Shown here: one piece after another, positions 7,692 to 16,598 of the stretch
Numbering within the stretch: the first letter of the stretch is position 1
Layout of the letters: each line of letters begins with the position of its first letter
NCBI RefSeq assembly: GCF_010686725.1
Contig: NZ_JAAGWZ010000003.1
Location: forward strand, 294,352 to 358,351
Source: Galbitalea soli
GTDB taxonomy: Bacteria; Actinomycetota; Actinomycetes; Actinomycetales; Microbacteriaceae
Direction: 5' to 3'
DNA length: 64,000 nucleotides
Made by a program: the position numbers and the translations under genes
Notes under the pieces: generated by a model
Seen by the model: the letters and a program-made list of their open reading frames with translations, nothing else
Told to the model about the DNA's origin: nothing
Databases searched by the model: none

Positions 7692-8606
7692 ATGACGACG
7701 TCGATTGCACCCCGCCGGGCCGCGGCTCATTCCGCGGCCCGGCGGGGAACCCTGGTGGGATGGCTCTTCGCCGCACCCGCCCTGATCGCGTACTGCGCGT
7801 TCGTGATCTACCCCCTGCTGACAGGGCTCCAGTACTCGTTCTACCGCTGGAACGGCGTCGGCCCCTCGGAGTGGGTGGGTATCAACAACTATGTACGGGT
7901 CTTCACCGATCCCGACCTCCTCGGATCCATTCGCAACGCCTTCGTGCTGATCGCGTTCTTCACGATCGTCCCCGTCGCGGCGGGGCTCGTGCTCGCGACG
8001 CTGATCCGCTCGATGCGTCCCGGGTTCTTCTCGAGCGCGTCGCAGACGATCCTGTTCCTTCCCCAGATCATCCCGCTCGCCGCGGCGGGCATCGGCTGGT
8101 CGTGGATGTACGCCCAGACCGGTGCCGTCAACCAGCTGCTCAGCGCGGTGGGGCTCGGATCGCTCGCGCGGCCGTGGCTGGGCGATTTCCAGACCGCGCT
8201 CCCCGCCGTGGGCCTGATCGGATCCTGGGTGCTGACCGGGCTGTGCACGGTGCTGTTCCTCACCGGCATCGGCAAGATCGACCCCTCGCTCTATGAGGCC
8301 GTGCGACTCGACGGGGCGAACTGGGCGCGGGAGTTCGTGACCGTCACGATTCCGGGTCTTCGCCAGGAGATCGCCGTCCTCGTCACGATCACGATCATCG
8401 CTGCGCTGAGCAGCTTCGACATCATCTACACCACGACGCTGGGCGGGCCGGGCCGGGCCACTCTCGTTCCCGGCATCTCGATCTATCGGATCGGCTTCAC
8501 GCAGAGCGAGGTCGGTCTCGCCTCCGCATTCGGCATCGTCCTGATGATCCTGGTGCTCGCGTGCGTGCTGCCGATTCAGCGTCTGGCGAGGGTGAGCGAC
8601 CGATGA
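7692..8606 (+). CDS. Sugar ABC transporter permease (MalF/UgpA type)
   Basis: A 304-residue inner-membrane protein with about six transmembrane helices. The cytoplasmic EAA loop is seen as LYEAVRLDGANWAREFVTVTIPGL (around residues 200-225) and contacts the ATPase. It pairs with the next permease, overlapping it by four bases (ATGA). It sits 76 bases after the binding-protein gene, with no strong terminator hairpin between them. Confidence 0.92.
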   Translation: MTTSIAPRRAAAHSAARRGTLVGWLFAAPALIAYCAFVIYPLLTGLQYSFYRWNGVGPSEWVGINNYVRVFTDPDLLGSIRNAFVLIAFFTIVPVAAGLVLATLIRSMRPGFFSSASQTILFLPQIIPLAAAGIGWSWMYAQTGAVNQLLSAVGLGSLARPWLGDFQTALPAVGLIGSWVLTGLCTVLFLTGIGKIDPSLYEAVRLDGANWAREFVTVTIPGLRQEIAVLVTITIIAALSSFDIIYTTTLGGPGRATLVPGISIYRIGFTQSEVGLASAFGIVLMILVLACVLPIQRLARVSDR

Positions 8607-9427
8607 TCGTGAACAAGTCCGAGGTCGTCATCGGCCGCATCGTGCTGGTGATCGTGCTCGTGTTGACGCTGATCCCGCTCGCCAACATGCTCTCGGCCGC
8701 CCTCCAGCCCGCCGGCGACAACCCGACCGGCCTCACGTGGCCCGCGCATCCCCAGTGGAGCAACTTCGTCACCGCGTTCGATACCGGACATGTCTGGCAG
8801 TTGATGGGGTCGAGTCTCCTGATCGTCGTGGTGGTCGTGCCCGTCAGCCTGCTCTTCTCGACCCTCGCCGGCTACGCCCTGGGCAATCTGCGGATGCGCG
8901 GCGGCCGGTTCGTCTTCATCTTCCTGATTCTGGGACTCACGATCCCGTTCGAGGCGCTCATCATTCCCCTCTACTACCAGGTGCAGGCGATCGGTGTGCT
9001 CAATACCCAGTGGGCGGTCATCCTGCCCCTCATCGGTCTGTACATGCCGTTCAGTGTGGTCTGGATGCGCGCGCACTTCATCGGCGTGCCGCGCGAGCTC
9101 TCCGAGGCGGCTCGGGTGGATGGCGCGACCACGCTGCAGGAGTTCCGGCGGATCCAGCTCCCGCTTGCGCGGCCCGCGCTCTCGGCGCTCGCGATCCTGC
9201 TGTTCCTGTGGACCTGGAACCAGTTCCTTCTCCCGGTCGTACTGATCTCGGATCCGCTCAGTCGCACCGTCGCCGGAGCGCTCACCTTCTTTCAGGGGCA
9301 GTACTCCAGCAGCATCCCGCTCCTCAACGCGGGAGCGCTGATCATCATCGTGCCGACGATCGTGGTGTTCATCGTGTTCCAGCGGCAGTTCATCCGGGCG
9401 CTCCTGCAGGGGGCCGTGAAGGGCTGA
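8603..9427 (+). CDS. Sugar ABC transporter permease (MalG/UgpE type)
   Basis: A 274-residue partner permease with six predicted membrane helices and EAA loop LSEAARVDGATTLQEFRRIQLPL. The start at 8603 overlaps the stop of the previous gene (ATGA), which I prefer to the in-frame ATG at 8561 inside that gene. It forms the heterodimeric channel of the CUT1-type carbohydrate importer with the preceding permease. Confidence 0.92.
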   Translation: MIVNKSEVVIGRIVLVIVLVLTLIPLANMLSAALQPAGDNPTGLTWPAHPQWSNFVTAFDTGHVWQLMGSSLLIVVVVVPVSLLFSTLAGYALGNLRMRGGRFVFIFLILGLTIPFEALIIPLYYQVQAIGVLNTQWAVILPLIGLYMPFSVVWMRAHFIGVPRELSEAARVDGATTLQEFRRIQLPLARPALSALAILLFLWTWNQFLLPVVLISDPLSRTVAGALTFFQGQYSSSIPLLNAGALIIIVPTIVVFIVFQRQFIRALLQGAVKG

Positions 9428-9501
9428 CTCGACAGAACCCACACCCGCCCGGCCCCCGCAGAGCACAGGATCGCGCTGCCCAACGACTAGGACCTCACCA
9501 C

Positions 9502-10473
9502 ATGACATTCGCCCTCGACGACCACTGGGTCTGGGACTTCTGGCTCGCCGACGACGGCGACCTCTTCCACATGTACTACCTGCGTGCCCCGAAGGCGCTG
9601 GCCGACCCGCAGCTGCGGCATCGCAACGCGACGATCGGGCACGCCACCTCGGCCGACCTCAGCGAGTGGACCGACCTGGGGGAGGTTCTCACCCCCGGCG
9701 CACCCGGCGACTTCGACGGCACCGCGACCTGGACGGGCAGCGTCGTGCAGGCTCCCGATGGCACCTGGCGGATGTTCTACACCGGATCTCGCTTCCTCGA
9801 CGCCGCCAGTCACGCCAACATCGAGACGATCGGCACGGCGACGTCGGCCGACCTCCACAGCTGGACGAAGCAGGCCGCGCCGATCATCCGCGCCGACGCG
9901 CGATGGTACGAGACACTGGGCGACTCGGCCTGGCCCGAGGAGGCCTGGCGGGATCCGTGGGTGTACGCCGATCCGGACGGACGCGGCTGGCACATGCTGG
10001 TGACGGCGCGCGCCGCGAGCGGGGACGAGCGCGATCGAGGCGTCATCGGTCACGCGGTCTCCACCGACCTCCAGACCTGGGAGGTTCTGCCCCCGCTCAG
10101 TTCGACCGGAGCCGGGTTCAGTCACCTCGAAGTTCCCCAGCTGGTGCAGATCGGCGAGGCACTCGTGCTCGTGTTCTCCTGCGACAGCCCGGCGCTCGCC
10201 GGCGACCGGAGCTCCACGACGGGAGGCATCTGGGCGACGGAGGTGGGGGATGCTGCGGGGCCGTTCGCGACGGAGCACGCGGTGCTCCTCGCCTCGGAGG
10301 AGCTGTACAGCGGCAAGATCATCCGACGCCGCGACGGTGAGTGGGTGCTTCTCGCCTTCAGCAACACCTCCGACGACGGCGGCTTCAGCGGACAGCTGGG
10401 TGATCCGATGCCCGTGCTCTGGGATTCGCAGCGCGGGCTCCTCGCGCTGGCCGACCCGAAGGGCGTGCAGTGA
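9502..10473 (+). CDS. GH32/GH68-clan (beta-fructosidase-like) glycoside hydrolase
   Basis: A 323-residue, single-domain protein with the three signature blocks of the five-bladed beta-propeller clan GH-J. WVWDFW gives nucleophile Asp12, as in GH68 WVWDxW. WRDPWVY gives the transition-state Asp at about 151. SHLEVPQL gives a candidate acid/base Glu at about 210. It lacks a signal peptide and the C-terminal beta-sandwich of GH32, so it is a compact cytoplasmic enzyme. It probably cleaves an imported fructoside or a related furanoside. It lies 74 bases after the permeases and overlaps the next gene by four bases. GH43-like specificity cannot be excluded. Confidence 0.7.
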   Translation: MTFALDDHWVWDFWLADDGDLFHMYYLRAPKALADPQLRHRNATIGHATSADLSEWTDLGEVLTPGAPGDFDGTATWTGSVVQAPDGTWRMFYTGSRFLDAASHANIETIGTATSADLHSWTKQAAPIIRADARWYETLGDSAWPEEAWRDPWVYADPDGRGWHMLVTARAASGDERDRGVIGHAVSTDLQTWEVLPPLSSTGAGFSHLEVPQLVQIGEALVLVFSCDSPALAGDRSSTTGGIWATEVGDAAGPFATEHAVLLASEELYSGKIIRRRDGEWVLLAFSNTSDDGGFSGQLGDPMPVLWDSQRGLLALADPKGVQ

Positions 10474-11642
10474 GCATCAGCGTGCACGGCACCACCGATC
10501 CCGCCTTCGAACGGGTCGAAGCGGCGTTCGCGCGGGGATTCGAGGGCAGGCCCGGGATGGGCGCCGCGCTGTCGATCGTTCGCGACGGCGTCCCCGTGGT
10601 CGAGCTCTGGGGCGGCGCGGCGGACCCGAGGACGGAATCCCCGTGGACGTCGGAGACCGCGAGCGTGATCTTCTCCTGCACCAAGGGGCTTATGTCGATC
10701 CTGGCGGCGAGGCTCGTGCAGGAGGGGCGACTCGACTACGCGGCGACGGTCGCCTCCTACTGGCCCGAGTTCGCGGCGGCGGGGAAGCAGGGTGTCACCA
10801 TCCGCGACATCCTTTCGCACCGCTCGGGGGTCTCCGCTCCCCGCGAGGCACTGTCGCCCACCGACATCCTCGACTGGGAGCGCGTCGTCGGGGCGCTCGC
10901 CGCCCAGGAGCCCCTGTGGATGCCCGGCGCCGGCTACGCGTACCACGCCATCACCCACGGGTGGCTGATCGGCGAGGTCATCCGGCGGATCACCGGCGAA
11001 TCGCCCGGGCGCTCCTTCTCTCGACTGATCGCCCGACCGCTGGGCGTCGACGCCTGGATCGGTCTGCCGGAGGGTCTCGAATCACGGGTCGCGCACATGA
11101 GCGTCGGTCCCACCCTCGCGCAACTGGTCGCGCAGCAGGCGGCGGCGCGACCGGCCACCGGCATCGACTGGAGCGACCGGGCGATGACGCTCGGCGGCGC
11201 GCTGCCGCCGGAGCTGGTCTCGGAGACCGGAGGGTTCAACGACCCGGCGGTTCGGGCGGCCGAGATCCCGGGGGCGGGCGGGATCGCGACCGCCCGTGCC
11301 CTCGCCACCATCTGGTCGTCGACGGTCGCGACGACCGCGGGGCTGCGAATCATCGACGACGAGGTGATCGCGGCGGCGACCGCGGTGCAATCCGAGGGCG
11401 CACCCGTGTGGGACGTTCCGGCACCCTGGCCCCGCTGGGGGATGGGGTTCCAGTTGGACAGCGAGGCCCGGCGCTACCTCGGTCCTCGCTCCTTCGGGCA
11501 CGACGGGGCCGGTGGACAGGTCGCCTTCGCGGATCCCGAGTCGGGAATCGGCTTCGCCTACCTCACGAATCAGATGGAGGCGATCGCCGACGATCGTGCG
11601 ACGCAGATCATCGATGTGCTGCGGGAGATCATCCGCGCCTGA
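10470..11642 (+). CDS. Beta-lactamase-family serine hydrolase (class C/EstB-like esterase)
   Basis: A 390-residue protein of the serine beta-lactamase/D,D-peptidase fold. SCTK (Ser69-x-x-Lys72) is the catalytic pair, the Tyr motif is YAYH (about residue 155), and HDGAGG near 345 replaces the KTG box, as in EstB-type esterases. It has no signal peptide, so it acts in the cytoplasm. It starts at a GTG overlapping the hydrolase stop (GTGA). In this operon it probably removes an ester, such as an acyl group, from the imported glycoside. Antibiotic resistance is unlikely. Confidence 0.8.
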   Translation: MSISVHGTTDPAFERVEAAFARGFEGRPGMGAALSIVRDGVPVVELWGGAADPRTESPWTSETASVIFSCTKGLMSILAARLVQEGRLDYAATVASYWPEFAAAGKQGVTIRDILSHRSGVSAPREALSPTDILDWERVVGALAAQEPLWMPGAGYAYHAITHGWLIGEVIRRITGESPGRSFSRLIARPLGVDAWIGLPEGLESRVAHMSVGPTLAQLVAQQAAARPATGIDWSDRAMTLGGALPPELVSETGGFNDPAVRAAEIPGAGGIATARALATIWSSTVATTAGLRIIDDEVIAAATAVQSEGAPVWDVPAPWPRWGMGFQLDSEARRYLGPRSFGHDGAGGQVAFADPESGIGFAYLTNQMEAIADDRATQIIDVLREIIRA

Positions 11643-11853
11643 TCCGGCGGCGGTGGCCAGAGCGCTTCGCGACGAGGGCACCGCCCTACCCTGATTCGCG
11701 CCGCGCAGCGGAATATCTCGAATTGTTGCGTTGCGTTGACGAATGTTGCGGGCGGCGATGCACGCACCCGCCGTCCGCTCTACCGTTCTGTCTGTGTTTC
11801 GCGTGGTGCGGGAGACGCGCCCCAATCCACACTTCGCAGGCGATGAGGACGAC
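11643..11853. other. Intergenic region upstream of the sulfur operon
   Basis: About 210 bases. A TTGACG (11736-11741) and a TANNNT-type -10, TACCGT (11781-11786), are visible but not at a convincing mutual spacing. The frame of sirA stays open through this stretch from 11743, including a GTG at 11794 just after TACCGT. I found no cysteine-rich leader peptide, SAM riboswitch-like pairing or palindrome. Confidence 0.35.
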
Positions 11854-13560
11854 ATGACATCGACGGAATCGGCCGCCCCGGCGGCGACCGGCGCGCCCCG
11901 CGCGGCCCGGTCGAACGGCCAGTGGAAGATCGACGGCCAGACACCGCTCAACGGCAACGAGGCCTGGAAGGCCGAGGGCGGCGGGCTCGAGGTGCGCGAG
12001 CGCATCGAGAACATCTACGCGGCGGGCGGCTTCGACAGCATCGATCCGACCGACCTGCACGGCCGGTTCCGCTGGTGGGGCCTCTACACCCAGCGCCGGC
12101 AGGGGATCGACGGCGGCAAGACCGCCACCCTCGAGCCGCACGAGCTCGAAGACAGCTACTTCATGCTGCGGGTGCGCATCGACGGGGGAGCGCTCACCAC
12201 CCGGCAGCTTCGCGTGATCGGCGAGATCTCGCGCGACTTCGGCCGCGACACGGCCGACCTCACCGACCGCCAGAACATCCAGCTGCACTGGGTGGAGATC
12301 GAGAGCATGCCCGAGATCTGGCGCCGGCTCGAGGAGGTCGGGCTGCAGACCACCGAGGCGTGCGGGGACGTGCCGCGGGTCATCCTCGGCAGCCCGGTGG
12401 CGGGCATCGCGAAAGACGAGCTCATCGACCCGACCCCGGTGATCGAGGAGATCACCCGGCGGTACATCGGCGACCCGGAGTACGCGAACCTCCCGCGCAA
12501 GTTCAAGACCGCGATCACCGGCCACCCCAGCCTCGACGTCGTGCACGAGATCAACGACGTCGCCTTCGTCGGGGTGGAGCACCCCGAGCTCGGCATCGGC
12601 TACGACCTCTGGGTCGGCGGTGCGCTCTCCACCACTCCGCGACTGGGCGAGCGACTCGGCGTGTTCGTGCGCGAGGATCAGGTCGCCGACGTCTGGTGCG
12701 GGGTGGTCGCGATCTTCCGGGACTACGGTTACCGGCGCCTGCGCAACAAGGCCCGGCTCAAGTTCCTGCTCGCCGAGTGGGGCACCGAGAAGTTCCGGAG
12801 GGTACTGGAGGACGAGTACCTCGGCTTCGATCTGCCCGACGGGCCCGGGGCTCCGCGGCCGACCACGCCGGGCGACCACGTCGGCGTGCACGAGCAGCGC
12901 GACGGCCGCTTCTACGTGGGGGCGGCACCCGTCGTCGGGCGCAGTTCCGGCACCCGGCTCATCGCGCTCGCCGAGCTGATCGAGGCGCACGGGTCGCAGC
13001 GACTGCGCACGACGCCGCACCAGAAGCTGGTCATCCTCGACATCGCCGCCGACCGGGTCGACTCCCTCGTCGCCGGGCTCGAGCCGCTGGGGCTCTCCGC
13101 GACGCCCAGCCCGTTCCGCCGATCGACCATCGCGTGCACGGGGCTCGAGTTCTGCAAGCTCGCTATCGTCGACACGAAAGACACGGCCACCGCGGCGATC
13201 GCCTCGCTCGAGGCGCGCCTGGCCGACGTCACGCTGCCCGCCCCCATCAGCCTCCATGTCAACGGATGCCCGAACTCCTGCGCCCGCATCCAGACCGCCG
13301 ACATCGGCCTCAAGGGCCAGCTCCTCCCCGACGGCAACGGCGGCCAGGAGCCCGGCTTCCAGGTGCACCTCGGCGGCGGACTCGCCTCCGAGACGCGCGA
13401 CGAGGCGGGCCTCGGCCGCACCGTGCGCGGGCTCAAGGTGAGCGCGGCCACCCTCCCCGACTACGTGGAGCGAGTCACCCGCCGCTTCCTCGCCGACCGC
13501 AGCGAGGGGCAGTCCTTCGCCGAGTGGGCGCACCAGGCCGACGAGGAGGCGATCCAGTGA
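11854..13560 (+). CDS. sirA: Ferredoxin-type assimilatory sulfite reductase
   Basis: A 568-residue siroheme/[4Fe-4S] enzyme that reduces sulfite to sulfide with six electrons from ferredoxin. Two ferredoxin-like half domains and the two siroheme domains alternate. The cluster/siroheme cysteines are in CTGLEFCKLA and VNGCPNSCAR, the classic C-x5-C...C-x3-C set. The substrate-anion region contains DRQNIQLHW. The start is the ATG at 11854 preceded by a weak GAGG; a longer N-terminus from GTG 11794 on a leaderless transcript is possible. It overlaps cysH. Nitrite reductase (nirA) is the main alternative, but the CysHDN context decides for sulfite. Confidence 0.93.
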   Translation: MTSTESAAPAATGAPRAARSNGQWKIDGQTPLNGNEAWKAEGGGLEVRERIENIYAAGGFDSIDPTDLHGRFRWWGLYTQRRQGIDGGKTATLEPHELEDSYFMLRVRIDGGALTTRQLRVIGEISRDFGRDTADLTDRQNIQLHWVEIESMPEIWRRLEEVGLQTTEACGDVPRVILGSPVAGIAKDELIDPTPVIEEITRRYIGDPEYANLPRKFKTAITGHPSLDVVHEINDVAFVGVEHPELGIGYDLWVGGALSTTPRLGERLGVFVREDQVADVWCGVVAIFRDYGYRRLRNKARLKFLLAEWGTEKFRRVLEDEYLGFDLPDGPGAPRPTTPGDHVGVHEQRDGRFYVGAAPVVGRSSGTRLIALAELIEAHGSQRLRTTPHQKLVILDIAADRVDSLVAGLEPLGLSATPSPFRRSTIACTGLEFCKLAIVDTKDTATAAIASLEARLADVTLPAPISLHVNGCPNSCARIQTADIGLKGQLLPDGNGGQEPGFQVHLGGGLASETRDEAGLGRTVRGLKVSAATLPDYVERVTRRFLADRSEGQSFAEWAHQADEEAIQ

Positions 13561-14282
13561 CCATCACGAACGGTGCCGCGCCCGCCCTGCGCAGCCACGA
13601 CGAACTGAGGGCGCTCGCCGAGGCCGGCGCGGCAGAGCTCGGGGAGGCGTCGCCGGAGGCGGTCGTCGCCTGGGTCGCCGCGAACTTCCGGGTGGATGCC
13701 GTCGCCGTCGCCTGCTCCATGGCCGACGCCGCGCTGCCGCACCTCGTCGCGCAGCAGCTGCCGGGCGTGGACGTCCTGTTCCTGGAGACCGGCTACCACT
13801 TCACCGAGACCCTCGTCACCCGCGACGAGGTGGCGCGCGCGCTCGAGGTGCGGGTCGTCGACGTGCTCCCCGAGCAGACGGTCGCCGAGCAGGACGCCGA
13901 GTTCGGCGCCGAGCTCTTCGCCCGCGACCCCGGTCTGTGCTGCGCGCGACGCAAGGTGGCGCCGCTGCAGAAGGCTCTCACGGGGTACGAGGTGTGGTTC
14001 ACGGGGGTGCGCCGCGAGGAGGCACCGACCCGCGCGAACACCCCGCTCATCGCCTGGGACGAGCGGAACGGGCTCGTCAAGGTCAACCCGGTCGCCGCGT
14101 GGAGCTTCGACGATCTGCTCGGCTACGTCGCGGCGCATGCCGTGCCGGTCAACCTGCTCATGTCGAACGGCTACCCCTCGATCGGCTGCGCACCCTGCAC
14201 CCAGCCGGTCGCCGAGGGCGACGACCCCCGCGCCGGCCGCTGGGCCGGGATCGCGAAGACCGAGTGCGGGTTGCACCTGTGA
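13557..14282 (+). CDS. cysH: Phospho/adenylylsulfate reductase
   Basis: A 241-residue thioredoxin-dependent reductase converting activated sulfate to sulfite. Two Cys pairs (LCCARRK and IGCAPCTQP) mark the [4Fe-4S] form that normally uses APS. The C-terminal KTECGLH carries the catalytic Cys. The PP-loop-like domain includes ETGYHF. The GTG start at 13557 overlaps the sirA stop (GTGA). No cysC-type APS kinase is present in the operon, in agreement with APS as substrate. Confidence 0.93.
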   Translation: MTITNGAAPALRSHDELRALAEAGAAELGEASPEAVVAWVAANFRVDAVAVACSMADAALPHLVAQQLPGVDVLFLETGYHFTETLVTRDEVARALEVRVVDVLPEQTVAEQDAEFGAELFARDPGLCCARRKVAPLQKALTGYEVWFTGVRREEAPTRANTPLIAWDERNGLVKVNPVAAWSFDDLLGYVAAHAVPVNLLMSNGYPSIGCAPCTQPVAEGDDPRAGRWAGIAKTECGLHL

Positions 14283-15235
14283 GCGCCGCATCCGAGGCTC
14301 CCGCGCTCGCCCCCGCCGGCGCGCTCGCACCCGCCCGCGGCCACGGTCTCTCGCAGCTCGACGTGCTCGAGAGCGAGGCGATCCACATCATCCGCGAGGT
14401 CGTCGCCGAGTTCGAGCGGCCCGTGCTGCTGTTCAGCGGCGGCAAGGACTCGGTCGTCGTGCTCCACCTCGCCTCGAAGGCGTTCTGGCCGGCCCGCGTG
14501 CCGTTCTCCCTCCTGCACGTCGACACCGGCCACAACTTCCCCGAGGTGCTCGCGTTCCGCGACGCCACCGCGGAGCGCCTCGGCGTTCGCCTCGCCGTCG
14601 CGAGCGTGCAGGACTACATCGACGACGGGCGGCTCCTCGAACGCGCGGACGGCACCCGCAATCCCCTGCAGACGCTCCCGCTCCTCGACGCGGTCGCCGC
14701 GGGCCGCCACGATGCGGTGTTCGGCGGTGCGCGCCGCGACGAGGACAAGGCGCGGGCCAAGGAGCGAATCCTCTCGCTGCGCGACGAGTTCGGGCAGTGG
14801 GATCCGCGCAACCAGCGCCCCGAGCTCTGGAACCTCTACAACGGGCGCCACACCGTGGGGCAGCACGTGCGCGTGTTCCCGATCAGCAACTGGACCGAAC
14901 TCGATGTCTGGCGCTACATCGAGCGCGAGGGCATCGAGCTGCCGCCCCTCTACTACGCCCACGACCGCGAGGTGTTCGCCCGCGACGGCATGTGGCGGGC
15001 CGTCACCCCCGTCTCGCTGCCCGCGCCGGACGAGACCGTCGAGACGCGTCGGGTGCGGTACCGCACGGTCGGCGACATGAGCTGCACGGGCGCGGTCGAA
15101 TCGGATGCCGCTTCCGTGGCCGCCGTCGTGCGCGAGGTCACGCAGAGCACGCTCACCGAGCGCGGCGCCACCCGCGCCGACGACCGGATCTCCGAGGCCG
15201 CCATGGAGGATCGCAAGAGGGACGGGTACTTCTGA
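14279..15235 (+). CDS. cysD: Sulfate adenylyltransferase subunit 2
   Basis: A 318-residue ATP-pyrophosphatase-type subunit that adenylates sulfate with CysN. The PP-loop LLFSGGKDSVV (about residues 42-52) binds ATP, and HVDTGHNFPE and GGARRDEDKARAKERI are diagnostic of CysD. The start is a GTG overlapping the cysH stop (GTGA), and the stop shares a base with the cysN start (TGATG). It has an Ala/Pro-rich N-terminal extension of about 20 residues. Confidence 0.95.
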   Translation: MSAASEAPALAPAGALAPARGHGLSQLDVLESEAIHIIREVVAEFERPVLLFSGGKDSVVVLHLASKAFWPARVPFSLLHVDTGHNFPEVLAFRDATAERLGVRLAVASVQDYIDDGRLLERADGTRNPLQTLPLLDAVAAGRHDAVFGGARRDEDKARAKERILSLRDEFGQWDPRNQRPELWNLYNGRHTVGQHVRVFPISNWTELDVWRYIEREGIELPPLYYAHDREVFARDGMWRAVTPVSLPAPDETVETRRVRYRTVGDMSCTGAVESDAASVAAVVREVTQSTLTERGATRADDRISEAAMEDRKRDGYF

Positions 15236-16596
15236 TGACGACGACCGCCCCCACCCGCGAGCCGGCGCTCAGCGCCCGCGCGACCCTGTTCCGCTTCGCG
15301 ACCGCCGGCAGTGTCGACGACGGCAAGTCCACCCTCGTCGGCCGACTCCTCCACGATTCGAAGGCGATCCTCGCCGACACCCTCGACGCGGTGACCCGCA
15401 CCTCCACGGAGCGCGGTTTCGGCGGCGCCGGTGGCGGGATCGACTTCGCACTGCTCACCGACGGACTGCGGGCCGAGCGCGAGCAGGGCATCACCATCGA
15501 CGTGGCCTACCGCTACTTCGCGACCGACCGGCGCACGTTCATCCTCGCCGACTGCCCCGGCCACGTGCAGTACACGCGCAACATGGTGACCGGGGCGACC
15601 ACCGCCGACGCCGTCGTCGTGCTCATCGACGGCCGCAAGGGCGTGCTCGAGCAGACCCGCCGCCACCTCTCGGTGCTGCAGCTACTGCGGGTGCCCCACG
15701 TGATCGTCGCCGTCAACAAGATCGACCTGCTCGGCTTCGACGAGGGCGCCTTCGCGGGGGTCGCCGCCCAGGTGGATGATCTCACCGCCGAGCTCGGACT
15801 CGCGAACGTGCACATCATCCCCGTCTCCGCGCTCGAGGGCGACAACGTCGTCGACCGCTCGCCGCGCACCCCCTGGTACTCGGGGCCGAGCCTCATCGAG
15901 CTGCTCGAGGCCCTCCCCGCGACCGACGAGGTGGAGGCCGAGGTGGAGGAGTTCCGGCTGCCCGTGCAGTTGGTCATCCGGCCGCAGGGTGCCGTCGTGG
16001 TGCCGGAGGAGGACGCCGAGGACTACCGCGACTACCGCGCCTACGCCGGGCAGATCGCCTCTGGCACCGTCCGCGTGGGCGACACCGTGACCGTCTCTCC
16101 GGGCGGCGCCAGCACGGTCGTCACGGGGATCGACTTCGCGGGGGCCACCCTCGAGGAGGCGGTCGCTCCGCAGTCCGTCGCCCTCCGGCTTCGCGACGAC
16201 CTCGACCTCGCCCGCGGTGCGGTGATCGCTGCCGGCGGCACGCTGCCCGAGCCCTCCCGCGAGGTCACCGCCTCCCTGTTCTGGCTCGATCCCCGGCCGC
16301 TCCTGCCGGGTGCGCGGGTGCTCGTCAAGTCGGGTACCGCCACCGTGCAGGCGCTCGTCACCTCGATCGCGGGTCGCCGCAACCTCGACACCCTCGCGCT
16401 GGAGCCGACCGAGCGGCTCGAGGTCAACGACATCGGCACCGCGTCGCTGCGCCTCGCCTCGGCGCTGCCGCTCGAGCCCTTCGCGGTCAACCGTCGCGCG
16501 GGGGCGTTCCTCGTCATCTCCCCGTCCGACGGCGGCACCCTCGCCGCGGGCACCGTCCTCACCCCTCACTCCGACGCCGACCCCCTGAAAGGATGA
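15235..16596 (+). CDS. cysN: Sulfate adenylyltransferase subunit 1 (GTPase)
   Basis: A 453-residue EF-Tu-like GTPase that drives APS formation by CysD. G1 is GSVDDGKSTL (about residues 24-33), G3 is DCPGH, and G4 is NKID. Two beta-barrel domains follow (about 230-440). There is no CysC kinase fusion at the C-terminus, so the product is APS, matching the APS-type CysH. Coupled to cysD by TGATG. Confidence 0.95.
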   Translation: MTTTAPTREPALSARATLFRFATAGSVDDGKSTLVGRLLHDSKAILADTLDAVTRTSTERGFGGAGGGIDFALLTDGLRAEREQGITIDVAYRYFATDRRTFILADCPGHVQYTRNMVTGATTADAVVVLIDGRKGVLEQTRRHLSVLQLLRVPHVIVAVNKIDLLGFDEGAFAGVAAQVDDLTAELGLANVHIIPVSALEGDNVVDRSPRTPWYSGPSLIELLEALPATDEVEAEVEEFRLPVQLVIRPQGAVVVPEEDAEDYRDYRAYAGQIASGTVRVGDTVTVSPGGASTVVTGIDFAGATLEEAVAPQSVALRLRDDLDLARGAVIAAGGTLPEPSREVTASLFWLDPRPLLPGARVLVKSGTATVQALVTSIAGRRNLDTLALEPTERLEVNDIGTASLRLASALPLEPFAVNRRAGAFLVISPSDGGTLAAGTVLTPHSDADPLKG

Positions 16597-16598
16597 CC

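Noticed and set aside
10470..11642. Beta-lactamase resistance gene
   Set aside because: No signal peptide, EstB-like HDG box instead of KTG, and co-translation with a sugar hydrolase point to an esterase.
11686..13533. 615-codon open frame antisense to the sulfite reductase gene
   Set aside because: It is the mirror of a GC-rich gene with strong third-position bias. The product is low-complexity, rich in Arg, Glu and Val, with no motif. The plus-strand gene is unmistakable.
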